Source: Gallaecimonas xiamenensis 3-C-1
GTDB taxonomy: Bacteria; Pseudomonadota; Gammaproteobacteria; Enterobacterales; Gallaecimonadaceae
Assembly (NCBI RefSeq): GCF_000299915.1
Contig: NZ_AMRI01000003.1
Location: 124,001 to 188,000 of the forward strand
Reading direction: 5' to 3'
Length of the DNA stretch: 64,000 nucleotides
The notes beneath the pieces were generated by a model, which was not told where the DNA came from, ran no database searches, and saw only the letters and a list, made by a program, of their open reading frames with translations. The position numbers were made by a program, and so were the translations under genes. Shown here piece by piece: positions 17,041 through 25,815 of the stretch. Position 1 is the first letter of the stretch; the number at the start of each line of letters is the position of its first letter.

Positions 17041-19701
17041 GTGAGTAATGCCAATGCCTCGTTGGATAGCTTCAAGGCCCGTAAGTCTCTGGCAGTTGAT
17101 GGCCAGTCCTACGACTATTTCAGCCTGACGGCAGTCGAGCACCTCGGTGAGGTTGCCAGGCTGCCGTTTTCGTTAAAGGTGCTGCTGGAAAACCTGCTGC
17201 GCTTTGAAGACGGCGACACCGTCACCCAAGACGACATCCGCGCCCTGGTCGATTGGCTCAAGACCAAACGTTCCGACCGGGAGATCCAGTACAGGCCCGC
17301 CCGGGTACTGATGCAGGATTTTACCGGGGTACCGGCGGTGGTGGACCTGGCCGCCATGCGCGACGCCATGGCCAAGGCCGGTGGCGACCCTGAACGTATC
17401 AATCCCCTCTCTGCCGTTGACCTGGTGATCGATCACTCGGTGATGGTAGACGCCTTCGCCAGCCCCCAGGCCTTTGCCGAGAACGTGGCCATAGAGATGG
17501 AGCGCAACCAGGAGCGCTACCAGTTCCTGCGCTGGGGCCAGCAGGCCTTCAATAATTTCCGGGTGGTGCCGCCGGGCACCGGTATCTGCCACCAGGTCAA
17601 CCTTGAATACCTGGGCAAGGCGGTGTGGAGCCAGGACGGCCTGGCCTACCCCGACACCCTGGTAGGCACCGATTCCCACACCACCATGATCAACGGCCTG
17701 GGAGTGCTGGGTTGGGGTGTGGGCGGCATAGAGGCGGAAGCGGCCATGCTGGGCCAACCCATCTCCATGCTCATTCCCGAAGTCATCGGTTTTCGCCTGA
17801 CCGGCAAGCTCAAGGAAGGCACCACCGCCACCGACTTGGTGTTGACCGTCACCCAGATGCTGCGCAGTAAAGGGGTGGTGGGCAAGTTCGTAGAGTTCTA
17901 TGGCCCGGGCCTGGACGACCTGCCCCTGGCGGACCGCGCCACCATTGCCAACATGGCCCCGGAATACGGCGCCACCTGCGGCTTCTTCCCCATCGACGGC
18001 GAAACCCTGCGTTACATGGAGCTGTCCGGCCGCGAACCCCAGACCATCAAACTGGTGGAAGCCTATGCCAAGCAGAATGGCTTCTGGCGCGACTCTGGAG
18101 CCCCCGAACCGCTCTTTACCGACAGCCTGGAACTGGACCTGGGGACTGTGGTGCCGAGTCTGGCCGGTCCGAAACGGCCCCAGGACAGGGTGGCCCTGCC
18201 GGAGCTGGGCCAGACCATAGACGGGGTGCTGGAGTTGGCCGGTGCCGACAAAGAAAAGCGGGTGCCGGTGGCGGGAGAAGCCTTCCAGCTTTGCCACGGC
18301 GACGTGGTGATTGCCGCCATCACCAGCTGTACCAACACCTCCAACCCCAGCGTGATGATGGCCGCCGGCCTGGTGGCCCAAAAGGCGGTGGCCAAAGGCC
18401 TCAAGCGCAAGCCTTGGGTGAAGTCGTCCCTGGCCCCTGGTTCCAAGGTGGTGACCGACTACCTGGCCAAGGCCGGCCTGCAAGACAGCCTGGACGCCCT
18501 GGGGTTCAACCTGGTGGGCTACGGCTGCACCACCTGTATCGGTAACTCCGGGCCGTTGCCCGACGCCATAGGCAAGGCGGTGGAAGAAGGGGATCTGACC
18601 GTCAGTTCGGTGCTGTCCGGCAACCGCAACTTCGAAGGACGGGTCCACCCCCTGGTGAAAGCCAACTGGCTGGCGTCGCCGCCGTTGGTGGTGGCCTTTG
18701 CCCTGGCCGGTACCACCCGTATCGATCTGCAAACCGAACCCCTGGGGGAAGACATGGACGGCAATCCCGTCTTCCTCAAGGACATCTGGCCCAGCTCCGA
18801 GGAGATCCAGGCCGTGGTGCGGCTGGTGGATGAAGGCATGTTCCAAAAAGAATATGCCGAGGTGTTCGAAGGGGACGCCGACTGGCAGGCCATCAAGGTC
18901 AGCCCCGGCAAGACCTACAACTGGTCCGGCGATTCCACCTATGTGCAGAACCCGCCGTACTTCGAGCACATCACCGAACCGGTCAAGCCCCTGGAAGACA
19001 TCGAAGGCGCCCGCATCCTGGCCTTGTTCGGGGATTCCATCACCACCGACCACATCTCCCCGGCCGGTAACATCAAGGCCGACAGCCCGGCTGGCCGTTA
19101 CCTGCAAGAGCATGGCGTGGCGCCCAAGGACTTCAACTCCTACGGCTCACGCCGGGGCAACCACCAGGTGATGATGCGCGGCACCTTCGCCAATATCCGC
19201 ATCAAGAACCAGATGCTGGATGGGGTGGAAGGGGGTTATACCCGCCACATTCCCTCAGGGGAGCAACTGGCCATCTATGATGCGGCCATGCGCTACCAGC
19301 AGGAGGGCACGCCGCTGGTGGTGATTGCCGGTAAGGAATACGGCACAGGTTCGAGCCGCGATTGGGCCGCCAAGGGCACCACACTGCAAGGTATCAAGGC
19401 GGTGGTGGCTCAGAGCTTTGAGCGCATCCATCGCTCCAACCTGGTGGGTATGGGCGTGCTGCCGGTGCAGTTCCCCGAAGGGGTGTCCAAGGAGAGCCTC
19501 AACCTCACCGGTGACGAGAAAATCAGCCTGTTGGGCCTGGGTTCCCTCAAGCCCCGCGCCAGCCTCAAGCTGGTGATCGAGCGCCCTGACGGCGCGCGCC
19601 AGGAGCAGGAGGTATTGGCAAGGGTGGATACCAACACCGAGCTTGAGTACCTCAAGAGCGGCGGCATTTTGCACCATGTGCTGCGCACCATGATCGGCTG
19701 A
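17041..19701 (+). CDS. acnA: aconitate hydratase AcnA
   Basis: An 886-residue aconitase of the AcnA/IRP1 type, interconverting citrate and isocitrate in the TCA cycle. The three [4Fe-4S] ligands are present: C430 in I-T-S-C-T-N-T-S, and C496 and C499 in G-C-T-T-C-I-G. The swivel domain carries the substrate loop [10 protein letters not shown] near residue 770. GTG start preceded by AAGGAG. It is monocistronic; a strong terminator follows. The 102 bp upstream hold its promoter, with an extended -10-like TGCTAGCAT at 16996-17004, weakly supported. Being next to an alternative oxidase may be coincidence. Confidence 0.97.
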   Translation: MSNANASLDSFKARKSLAVDGQSYDYFSLTAVEHLGEVARLPFSLKVLLENLLRFEDGDTVTQDDIRALVDWLKTKRSDREIQYRPARVLMQDFTGVPAVVDLAAMRDAMAKAGGDPERINPLSAVDLVIDHSVMVDAFASPQAFAENVAIEMERNQERYQFLRWGQQAFNNFRVVPPGTGICHQVNLEYLGKAVWSQDGLAYPDTLVGTDSHTTMINGLGVLGWGVGGIEAEAAMLGQPISMLIPEVIGFRLTGKLKEGTTATDLVLTVTQMLRSKGVVGKFVEFYGPGLDDLPLADRATIANMAPEYGATCGFFPIDGETLRYMELSGREPQTIKLVEAYAKQNGFWRDSGAPEPLFTDSLELDLGTVVPSLAGPKRPQDRVALPELGQTIDGVLELAGADKEKRVPVAGEAFQLCHGDVVIAAITSCTNTSNPSVMMAAGLVAQKAVAKGLKRKPWVKSSLAPGSKVVTDYLAKAGLQDSLDALGFNLVGYGCTTCIGNSGPLPDAIGKAVEEGDLTVSSVLSGNRNFEGRVHPLVKANWLASPPLVVAFALAGTTRIDLQTEPLGEDMDGNPVFLKDIWPSSEEIQAVVRLVDEGMFQKEYAEVFEGDADWQAIKVSPGKTYNWSGDSTYVQNPPYFEHITEPVKPLEDIEGARILALFGDSITTDHISPAGNIKADSPAGRYLQEHGVAPKDFNSYGSRRGNHQVMMRGTFANIRIKNQMLDGVEGGYTRHIPSGEQLAIYDAAMRYQQEGTPLVVIAGKEYGTGSSRDWAAKGTTLQGIKAVVAQSFERIHRSNLVGMGVLPVQFPEGVSKESLNLTGDEKISLLGLGSLKPRASLKLVIERPDGARQEQEVLARVDTNTELEYLKSGGILHHVLRTMIG

Positions 19702-19708
19702 AAAGGGG

Positions 19709-19730
19709 ACCCCGCTGCGGCGGGGTTTTC
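19709..19730 (+). terminator. acnA intrinsic terminator
   Basis: ACCCCGC, TGCG loop, GCGGGGT and a short T-run (TTTTCTT) after the acnA stop. Confidence 0.88.
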
Positions 19731-19820
19731 TTACTACTTGATAAACAAAGGCTTGTAATAAAGCGCCAAGGGCGTAACCCTGTTCTAGACTGGTTTTTGC
19801 ACAGGTCACAAGGAGTGCCT

Positions 19821-19991
19821 ATGAAAGGGATTATCGGGCTGTTGATCCTCATCGCCGACATCTACGCCATAGTGCAGGTGATCAAGAGCGGTGCCAAACC
19901 CGTAGAGAAGCTGCTTTGGATCCTGCTGATCCTGATCCTGCCGCTGATGGGGCTCATCATCTGGTTTTTTGCCGGACCGGGCCGCAAATAG
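19821..19991 (+). CDS. small PLDc_N-type membrane protein
   Basis: A 56-residue protein: two hydrophobic segments (G-I-I-G-L-L-I-L-I-A-D-I-Y-A-I and L-L-W-I-L-L-I-L-I-L-P-L-M-G-L-I-I-W-F) joined by a polar loop with K-P-V-E-K. It ends A-G-P-G-R-K. This is the pattern of the phospholipase-D nuclease N-terminal domain found as stand-alone small proteins (W-I-x-L-I-L-x-x-P-L-x-G-x-x-x-W). ATG chosen because AAGGAG lies 7 bp upstream. It sits 26 bp ahead of the next small gene and is probably co-transcribed with it. Function unknown. Confidence 0.82.
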   Translation: MKGIIGLLILIADIYAIVQVIKSGAKPVEKLLWILLILILPLMGLIIWFFAGPGRK

Positions 19992-20017
19992 GGATAGCCA
20001 AATACAAGGACGTCATC

Positions 20018-20359
20018 ATGCTTAGGGATATTTTCCAATCCATGCGGGCCCGCCGTTTGCTGCGGGCTACGCCGCAACTGCTGGTCAAGCAGTTTTCCAG
20101 CCTGCCGTATTACACCCCAGCCCAGGTGGACTGGGCCTTGAAAAAAGCCATGGGCAAGCTGCCCAACCACCGTTACCTGGCCTATGCGCTGTTTTGCGAC
20201 AAGCGTGACTTCCTGCATGTAACCGGGGAAACCGCCGCCACCTGGGAAAGCTGCCGGCGCCAGCTAGGCAGGGCTTTGTTTGCCGGGCGAAGCGACTTTA
20301 CGGTCGGTGAAGTCATGGCCCTGGCTGAGGAAGAAGCCGAGCTCGAGTCCAGCCACTGA
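20018..20359 (+). CDS. small cytosolic protein, DUF6559-like
   Basis: A 113-residue protein with a basic N-terminus (R-A-R-R-L-L-R-A) and a conserved-looking centre, Y-Y-T-P-A-Q-V-D-W-A-L then N-H-R-Y-L-A-Y-A-L-F. It has no signal or membrane segment. It resembles small uncharacterised proteins of Shewanella/Vibrio that I associate with DUF6559; that assignment is from memory and uncertain. ATG 20018 is used because CAAGGA precedes it; the longer frame overlaps the preceding gene. An internal E-E-E-A-E tail is acidic. Confidence 0.75.
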   Translation: MLRDIFQSMRARRLLRATPQLLVKQFSSLPYYTPAQVDWALKKAMGKLPNHRYLAYALFCDKRDFLHVTGETAATWESCRRQLGRALFAGRSDFTVGEVMALAEEEAELESSH

Positions 20360-20464
20360 GGCTGGCCTGGCCTTGCCGCCAGGGCTGCTACACTTTCGGC
20401 AACATCGCCGCCGCAGCAGGTTAGCCTTGGTTGTGGCGGTTCTTCTGTCGAGGGCCTGACAGTT

Positions 20465-21586
20465 ATGCTGAGAAAATTCCTGTGGGCTGGCCTGGGGTTA
20501 GGGCTGGCCTTGCTGATCGCCGCAGGGCTGGCGGTGGCCAAAGCTGGCCAGTTCAACGCCATGGCCCAGGCCGGGGCCAATATGCAGATGCCCCCCACCA
20601 AGGTCAACGCCGTAGAGGTACAACAAACCCTTTGGCACAACCGGCTGTTAGCGGTGGGCTCTGTGGTGGCGGTGCAGGGGGCCCAGCTCAGGGTAGAAGC
20701 GGAAGGGCGGGTCGAGCGTATCGCTTTTGAAGCGGGCGCCCAGGTACAGGCCGGGGCGCCCTTGTTGTATCTGGATGACGATCTGGAACAGGCCCAGCTC
20801 AAGGAAGCCCAGGCCGCCGCCGCCCTGGCCCAGATCACCGAGAAGCGGGCCAGGGAGCTTATCCACAGCCGCAATATCTCCCAGGGGGAGCTGGACCAGG
20901 CCAAGGCCAATGTCCAGCAGACCCAGGCCCAGGTGGCCTATATCCAGGCCCTTATCGACAAGAAGACCCTGCGCGCCCCCTTTGCCGGCCACCTTGGCAT
21001 TCGCCAGGTGAGCCTGGGCCAGTTCCTGGACAAGGGCAGCGCCGTGGTGTCGCTGCAGTCTTTGGACCCGGTCTATGTGGAGTTTTCCCTGCCCCAGCGT
21101 TACCTGGCGCAGCTGGCCGAAGGGCTGGCGGTGGGGGTCAGCAGTGATGCCTTTCCCGGCCAGCCTTTCGAGGGCAAGGTCAGTTCCCTCAACCCCAATG
21201 TGGACCCCGCCACCCGCAACCTGCGGGTCCAGGCCACCCTGGCCAACCCACAGGGCCTGCTGCGCCCGGGCATGTATGTCACCGTCAGCCTCACCGAGGC
21301 CCAGAGCCAGGAGGTGCTGATCATCCCCATCACGGCGGTGCAGCCCGGTGCCTATGGCGACTCGGTGTTCGTGGTGGAAAGGGCCGAGGGTAAGGACAGC
21401 GTCCGCCAGCAGCCGGTGACCCTGGGGGAAAAACGCGGCGACTTCGTGGTGGTGACCAAGGGCCTGGCCGCCGGCCAGCAGGTGGTCAGCACCGGGGTGT
21501 TCAAGCTGTTCCCCGGCATGGCGGTGGAAGTGGACAACAGCCTGGCTCCCGACTTCCAGTTAGAACCTCAGCCAGACAACACCTGA
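20465..21586 (+). CDS. RND efflux periplasmic adaptor (membrane fusion protein)
   Basis: A 373-residue HlyD/AcrA-family adaptor. It has an N-terminal membrane anchor (about residues 5-27, no lipobox), a barrel-sandwich lipoyl half G-R-V-E-R-I-A-F-E-A-G-A-Q-V, an alpha-hairpin (about 100-160), the second lipoyl half with R-A-P-F-A-G-H-L-G, and a beta-barrel. It matches the MexH/VexC-like branch. It is 12 bp upstream of the inner-membrane pump gene and co-transcribed. No outer-membrane TolC-type gene or TetR repressor is adjacent, so a shared TolC is likely. Confidence 0.93.
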   Translation: MLRKFLWAGLGLGLALLIAAGLAVAKAGQFNAMAQAGANMQMPPTKVNAVEVQQTLWHNRLLAVGSVVAVQGAQLRVEAEGRVERIAFEAGAQVQAGAPLLYLDDDLEQAQLKEAQAAAALAQITEKRARELIHSRNISQGELDQAKANVQQTQAQVAYIQALIDKKTLRAPFAGHLGIRQVSLGQFLDKGSAVVSLQSLDPVYVEFSLPQRYLAQLAEGLAVGVSSDAFPGQPFEGKVSSLNPNVDPATRNLRVQATLANPQGLLRPGMYVTVSLTEAQSQEVLIIPITAVQPGAYGDSVFVVERAEGKDSVRQQPVTLGEKRGDFVVVTKGLAAGQQVVSTGVFKLFPGMAVEVDNSLAPDFQLEPQPDNT

Positions 21587-21598
21587 CCCGGGGCCGCC

Positions 21599-24500
21599 AT
21601 GAAAGCCTTGACCGACATCTTCGTTAAGCGCCCCGTATTGGCCCTGGTGGTCAACATCATCGTCATCATCGCCGGTTTGCAGGCGGCCAGCTCCCTGTCG
21701 GTGCGCCAGTACCCGCGCAGCGAAAACGCCTCGGTGACCGTTGCCACCCCCTATATCGGTGCCAGCGCCGATGTGGTGCGGGGCTTTGTTACTACCGCTA
21801 TCGAAGGGGCCATCGCCTCGGCGGACGGCATCGACTATGTAGAATCGAAAAGCCTGTTGGGGCTGTCCCTGGTCACCGCCCGCCTCAAGCTCAATGTGGA
21901 CACCACCAAGGCCTTGGCGGACATCACCGCCAAGGTCAACCAGGTGCGCAACCAGCTGCCCCCCGAGGCCGAGCTGCCGGCCATCAGCGTGCAGTCGGCA
22001 GACTCCGAGTTCGCCGCCGCCTACCTGAGCTTTGCCTCCGACAGCCTGTCCCAGAGCCAGATCACCGACTACCTGGTGCGGGTGGTGCAGCCCAGGCTGT
22101 CGGCCCTGACCGGGGTGCAGCGGGTGGAGATCTACGGCGCCCGCACCTATGCCATGCGGGTCTGGCTGCAACCGCAGCAGCTGGCGGCCCTGAACATCAG
22201 CCCGGCCCTGGTGTTTGACGCCCTGGGAGCTAACAACTTCCTGTCGGCGGTGGGCCAGACCAAGGGCGCCCTGGTGCAGACCTACCTCACCACCAATACC
22301 GACCTGCACACAGCCGAGGCCTTCAAAAGACTGGTGGTGCGCCAACAGGGCGACACTCTGGTGCGCCTGGAAGACGTGGCCAGGGTGGAGCTGGGGGCCG
22401 AAGACTACGACACCGAGGCCAGTTTCAACGGCCAGACGGCGGTGTTCATGGGCATATTCCCGCTGCCCAATTCCAATACCATTTCGGTGATCCAAAGGGT
22501 GCGGGCCGACATGGACGCCCTGCAGGCCGACCTGCCCGCCGGCATGAGCGCCCATATCGGCTACGACGCCTCCGAATACATCGCCAGCGCTATCCAGGAG
22601 GTGCTGGGCACCCTGCTGGACACCCTGGCCATCGTCATCATCGTCATCTTCCTGTTCTTGGGATCGGTGCGCTCGGTGCTGGTGCCCATAGTGGCGATAC
22701 CGGTCTCTTTGATCGGCGCCGTCTTTTTGATGCAGATCTTCGGCTTTACCCTGAACCTGCTGACCCTGCTGGCCATAGTGTTGTCGGTGGGCTTGGTGGT
22801 GGACGACGCCATAGTGGTGGTGGAAAACGTGGAGCGCCACCTGCGGGAAGGGCGCACCCCCAGGGAGGCGGCGCTGATTGGGGCCCGGGAGCTGGTGGGG
22901 CCGGTGATCGCCATGACCCTTACCTTGGCCGCCGTCTACACCCCCATTGGCCTGCAAGGGGGCCTGACCGGCGCCCTGTTCCGCGAGTTTGCCCTGACCC
23001 TGGCCGGGGCCGTGACCATCTCCGGCATAGTGGCCCTGACCCTGTCGCCGATGATGAGCGCCAAGCTGCTGCGCAGCGCCGACAAGGAAGAAAAGGGCTT
23101 TACCGGCTGGGTTAACCACAAGTTTGACCGGCTGCGCCTGGCCTATGGCCGGGCCCTGGCCGGGGTACTGAAGCGGCGCAGCGCCGTCTACGCCCTGTGG
23201 GGCGGGCTGAGCCTGATGGTGGTGCCCATGTACATGTTCTCTCCCAAGGAGCTGGCGCCCCTGGAAGACCAGGGCTTTATGTTCGGCATCCTCTATAACG
23301 CCGCCAACGCCTCGGCGGACCAAAAGCGCCACTACGGGGAGGCCGCCCAGCAGGTGTTTCTGGACACCCCAGAGTGCGATCTGACCTTCCAGATCCTGCT
23401 GTCCCCTTCCGATCCTTTTGCCGCCGCCCTGGACGTGGGGGGCTTTTCCGGCATGGTGGTCAAACCCTGGGACCAGCGCAGCCGTTCGGTGCGGGAGATA
23501 CTGCCAGGGGTGCAGGCGGGACTGTCGGACATTCCCGGCATGCAGATCTTCGCCGCCCAGCCCCCGGCCCTGCCGGGGGGCTCCAACTTCCCCGTCGAAT
23601 TCCTGCTGCTGTCCACCGACGAGCCCAAGCAGATGCTGGCCTACGCCCAGCAGCTGCAACAAAAGGCCATGGAAAGCGGGCTCTTTTACTTCCCGCCGCA
23701 GATTGATCTGAAAATCGACCAGCCCCAGGCCAGCATCGCCCTGGATCATGAAAAGCTGGCGGCCATGGGCCTGACCAACAGGGATCTGGGCCGGGATCTG
23801 GGGGCGGCCCTGGGGGGCAACTACGTCAACCGCTTCAATATCGACGGCCGCGCCTACAAGGTGATCCCCCAGCTGGCCAGGGCCGAGCGCCTCAATCCCG
23901 AGCAGCTGGAAAACCTCTATGTAACAGGCCCTGACGGCCAGCTGGTACCGGTCAGCACCTTTGCCCAGATTGAAAACAGCACAGTGCCCCGCAGCCTTAA
24001 CCGCTTCCAGCAACTGAACGCCATCAAGCTGTCCGGCCTTACCGGCCGCCTGGACGAGGGCCTGAACGCCCTGGAGCAGGCCGCCGCCGAGATCTTGCCC
24101 CCCAACTACAGCATCAACTACACCGGTGAGTCCCGGCAGCTGCGCACCGAAGGGGGGAAATTCCTGCCGGCCCTGGGCATGGCGATATTGATGATCTTCC
24201 TGGTGCTGGCGGTGCAGTTTAATTCTTTCCGCGATCCCCTGGTGATCCTGCTGGGGTCGGTGCCCCTGGCCATGTTCGGCGCCCTGCTTTTTACCTTCTT
24301 GAAGATCCCCAACCCCGATATCGCCTTCTGGACCAACGGCTGGACCACCACCCTCAATATCTACGCCCAGGTGGGCCTGGTAACCCTGGTGGGGCTGGTG
24401 GCCAAGAACGGCATTCTTATCGTCGAGTTCGCCAACAAGCTGCAGGAGCAGGGCAATGCCAAGCTCGACGCCATCCACGACGCCGCCATGACTAGGCTAA

Positions 24501-24721
24501 GACCGGTGCTGATGACCTCGGTGGCCACGGTGGCCGGCCACTTCCCCCTGACCCTGGTCGACGGCCCCGGCGCTGCCGCCCGTAACTCCATCGGCTTGGT
24601 GCTGGTGGGGGGCATGGCCCTTGGCACCCTCTTCACCCTGTGGGTGGTGCCCAGCCTCTATATGCTGATCGCCAGGGACCACAGCAAGGACCGGGTGGCG
24701 GCAGAGGGGGTAGCGGCTTAG
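21599..24721 (+). CDS. RND efflux inner-membrane transporter (AcrB/MexI family)
   Basis: A 1040-residue HAE1-type transporter, full length. It has twelve membrane segments in the usual 1 + 5 / 1 + 5 arrangement, split by two large periplasmic loops. The proton-relay aspartates are in V-G-L-V-V-D-D-A-I-V-V-V near residue 402, and the conserved Lys lies in V-A-K-N-G-I-L-I-V-E near residue 937. Proton-driven export of drugs or other amphipathic compounds through a TolC-like channel is the expected role. The substrate range cannot be read from sequence. Confidence 0.95.
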   Translation: MKALTDIFVKRPVLALVVNIIVIIAGLQAASSLSVRQYPRSENASVTVATPYIGASADVVRGFVTTAIEGAIASADGIDYVESKSLLGLSLVTARLKLNVDTTKALADITAKVNQVRNQLPPEAELPAISVQSADSEFAAAYLSFASDSLSQSQITDYLVRVVQPRLSALTGVQRVEIYGARTYAMRVWLQPQQLAALNISPALVFDALGANNFLSAVGQTKGALVQTYLTTNTDLHTAEAFKRLVVRQQGDTLVRLEDVARVELGAEDYDTEASFNGQTAVFMGIFPLPNSNTISVIQRVRADMDALQADLPAGMSAHIGYDASEYIASAIQEVLGTLLDTLAIVIIVIFLFLGSVRSVLVPIVAIPVSLIGAVFLMQIFGFTLNLLTLLAIVLSVGLVVDDAIVVVENVERHLREGRTPREAALIGARELVGPVIAMTLTLAAVYTPIGLQGGLTGALFREFALTLAGAVTISGIVALTLSPMMSAKLLRSADKEEKGFTGWVNHKFDRLRLAYGRALAGVLKRRSAVYALWGGLSLMVVPMYMFSPKELAPLEDQGFMFGILYNAANASADQKRHYGEAAQQVFLDTPECDLTFQILLSPSDPFAAALDVGGFSGMVVKPWDQRSRSVREILPGVQAGLSDIPGMQIFAAQPPALPGGSNFPVEFLLLSTDEPKQMLAYAQQLQQKAMESGLFYFPPQIDLKIDQPQASIALDHEKLAAMGLTNRDLGRDLGAALGGNYVNRFNIDGRAYKVIPQLARAERLNPEQLENLYVTGPDGQLVPVSTFAQIENSTVPRSLNRFQQLNAIKLSGLTGRLDEGLNALEQAAAEILPPNYSINYTGESRQLRTEGGKFLPALGMAILMIFLVLAVQFNSFRDPLVILLGSVPLAMFGALLFTFLKIPNPDIAFWTNGWTTTLNIYAQVGLVTLVGLVAKNGILIVEFANKLQEQGNAKLDAIHDAAMTRLRPVLMTSVATVAGHFPLTLVDGPGAAARNSIGLVLVGGMALGTLFTLWVVPSLYMLIARDHSKDRVAAEGVAA

Positions 24722-24805
24722 GCTGATGTGAGGCGCCTTGCTTTATTGGCAGGCAGGGTAGGGCGCACCCAGCGCCCCAACACTCACCCTGATAGGGGAA
24801 ACGGC

Positions 24806-25396
24806 ATGAAGATCCAGATAGTCACCATCTGCGGCAGCGTCAGACCCGGCAACTACAGCAACATGGCCCTGGCCTTGGCCATAGACGAGCTCAAAAAGGA
24901 CCCCAAGGTAGAAGTGACCTCCATCCACCTTGAGGATTTGGACATGCCACTGCCCGGCTTGCCGGCTAAAAAGCCCGAGGCCATCAAGGCCTTTCAAGAC
25001 AGCGTCAGCCAGGCCACCGGGGTACTGCTGGCGTCCCCCGAATACCATGGCGGCATCAGCAGCCCCATGAAGCTGGCCATAGACAACCTGGACTTTCCCT
25101 CCAAGCTGGCCGGTAAGCCGGTATCCATTCTGGGGGTAGCCGCCGGCACCATTGGGGCGGTCAAATCCAGCGAACAGCTGCGGGCCATCTGCGCCCACGT
25201 CGGCGCCGTCCCCTTGCCGCTGGCGGTCTCCATACCCCATGTCCATCAGGTCTTCGACCAGAATGGCCATTGCCAGGACCCCGCCATGGAAGCCCTTATC
25301 CGCCGCAGCGCCACCAGTCTGCTGGACTATATCAACAACGCCGTCTGCCCCAAACTGAGCCTGGAAGCCATATTGCGGGAAAAGGAGTCGGATTAG
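24806..25396 (+). CDS. NADPH-dependent FMN reductase family protein
   Basis: A 196-residue flavodoxin-like protein. The phosphate-binding loop is C-G-S-V-R-P-G-N-Y-S near residue 10 and the second FMN-contact segment is S-P-E-Y-H-G-G-I-S near residue 78. These are the signatures of the FMN-reductase/azoreductase/chromate-reductase family. ATG 24806 is preceded by AGGGGAAACGGC. It lies 84 bp after the RND pump on the same strand and may share its transcript. Likely a cytosolic quinone, azo or metal reductase; which one is unknown. It is the last core gene before an AT-rich insert. Confidence 0.9.
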   Translation: MKIQIVTICGSVRPGNYSNMALALAIDELKKDPKVEVTSIHLEDLDMPLPGLPAKKPEAIKAFQDSVSQATGVLLASPEYHGGISSPMKLAIDNLDFPSKLAGKPVSILGVAAGTIGAVKSSEQLRAICAHVGAVPLPLAVSIPHVHQVFDQNGHCQDPAMEALIRRSATSLLDYINNAVCPKLSLEAILREKESD

Positions 25397-25815
25397 GGAT
25401 TTTAATCGCCTGGCTGGATAGAGTGCCTGGGGACTCGGAATTAGAACCGGTGCTCTCCTATTCCAGATGTTTCCAAACGGCAAACTGGTTTATTTGTCGG
25501 GACTCGCCCCGGCGGGCGGCGTACTTTCTGGTTACGGCGGCCACCCATGGCATACGCCTGGGCTGAAAATAATCTTCGGCCTTACGGTCACATCCGTGCT
25601 TGAAGCAGCTCACTACATTCAACAGCGCCTACTAGCGTAGTGTTAAGGACGCTGACTAAAGTTGGTCATGAGTATATTGAGATGTGGGTATTGGCATATT
25701 CAGTTCTGACTGAAAATCAAGCTTCTTGATTCTTGCAGTAATGATTATAAGAGCTATTCTTCAATGTGAATGTATAACTTGTTGAAATCTAAGCAGGGTC
25801 TCAGAGGATATTCAC
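25397..25815. other. 419-bp intergenic junction, left edge of the AT-rich insert
   Basis: No convincing gene. About the first 200 bp still have core-like GC content and include an unexplained GC-rich stretch near 25500-25560. From about 25620 the composition becomes AT-rich and stays so to 27797. No tRNA, integrase or clear flanking direct repeat was found. The promoter-proximal part contains the two inverted repeats listed separately, plus a candidate promoter TTGCAG (25733) - 16 bp - TATTCT (25755). The SD of the downstream gene is weak (CAGAGGATATTCAC before the ATG). Confidence 0.6.
25700..25731. promoter_or_regulatory. two adjacent perfect inverted repeats, candidate autoregulatory operator
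   Basis: TCAGT-TCTG-ACTGA (25700-25713) is followed one base later by AATCAAG-CTT-CTTGATT (25715-25731). They lie about 85-115 bp upstream of a gene whose product begins with an XRE-type HTH and immediately upstream of the candidate -35. This is the usual place for autorepression by such a protein. Confidence 0.55.

Noticed and set aside
17173-19113. A 646-codon minus-strand frame opposite acnA
   Set aside because: Antisense shadow; composition is low-complexity and acnA is complete.
21560-24478. A 972-codon minus-strand frame opposite the RND pump
   Set aside because: Shadow of a GC-rich gene: His/Gln/Gly-rich translation without domains, while the plus strand encodes a full RND transporter.
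25420-25565. Possible tRNA remnant or att site at the left edge of the AT-rich insert
   Set aside because: A segment vaguely resembles a T-arm, but the stem does not pair and no cloverleaf or flanking direct repeat could be drawn.
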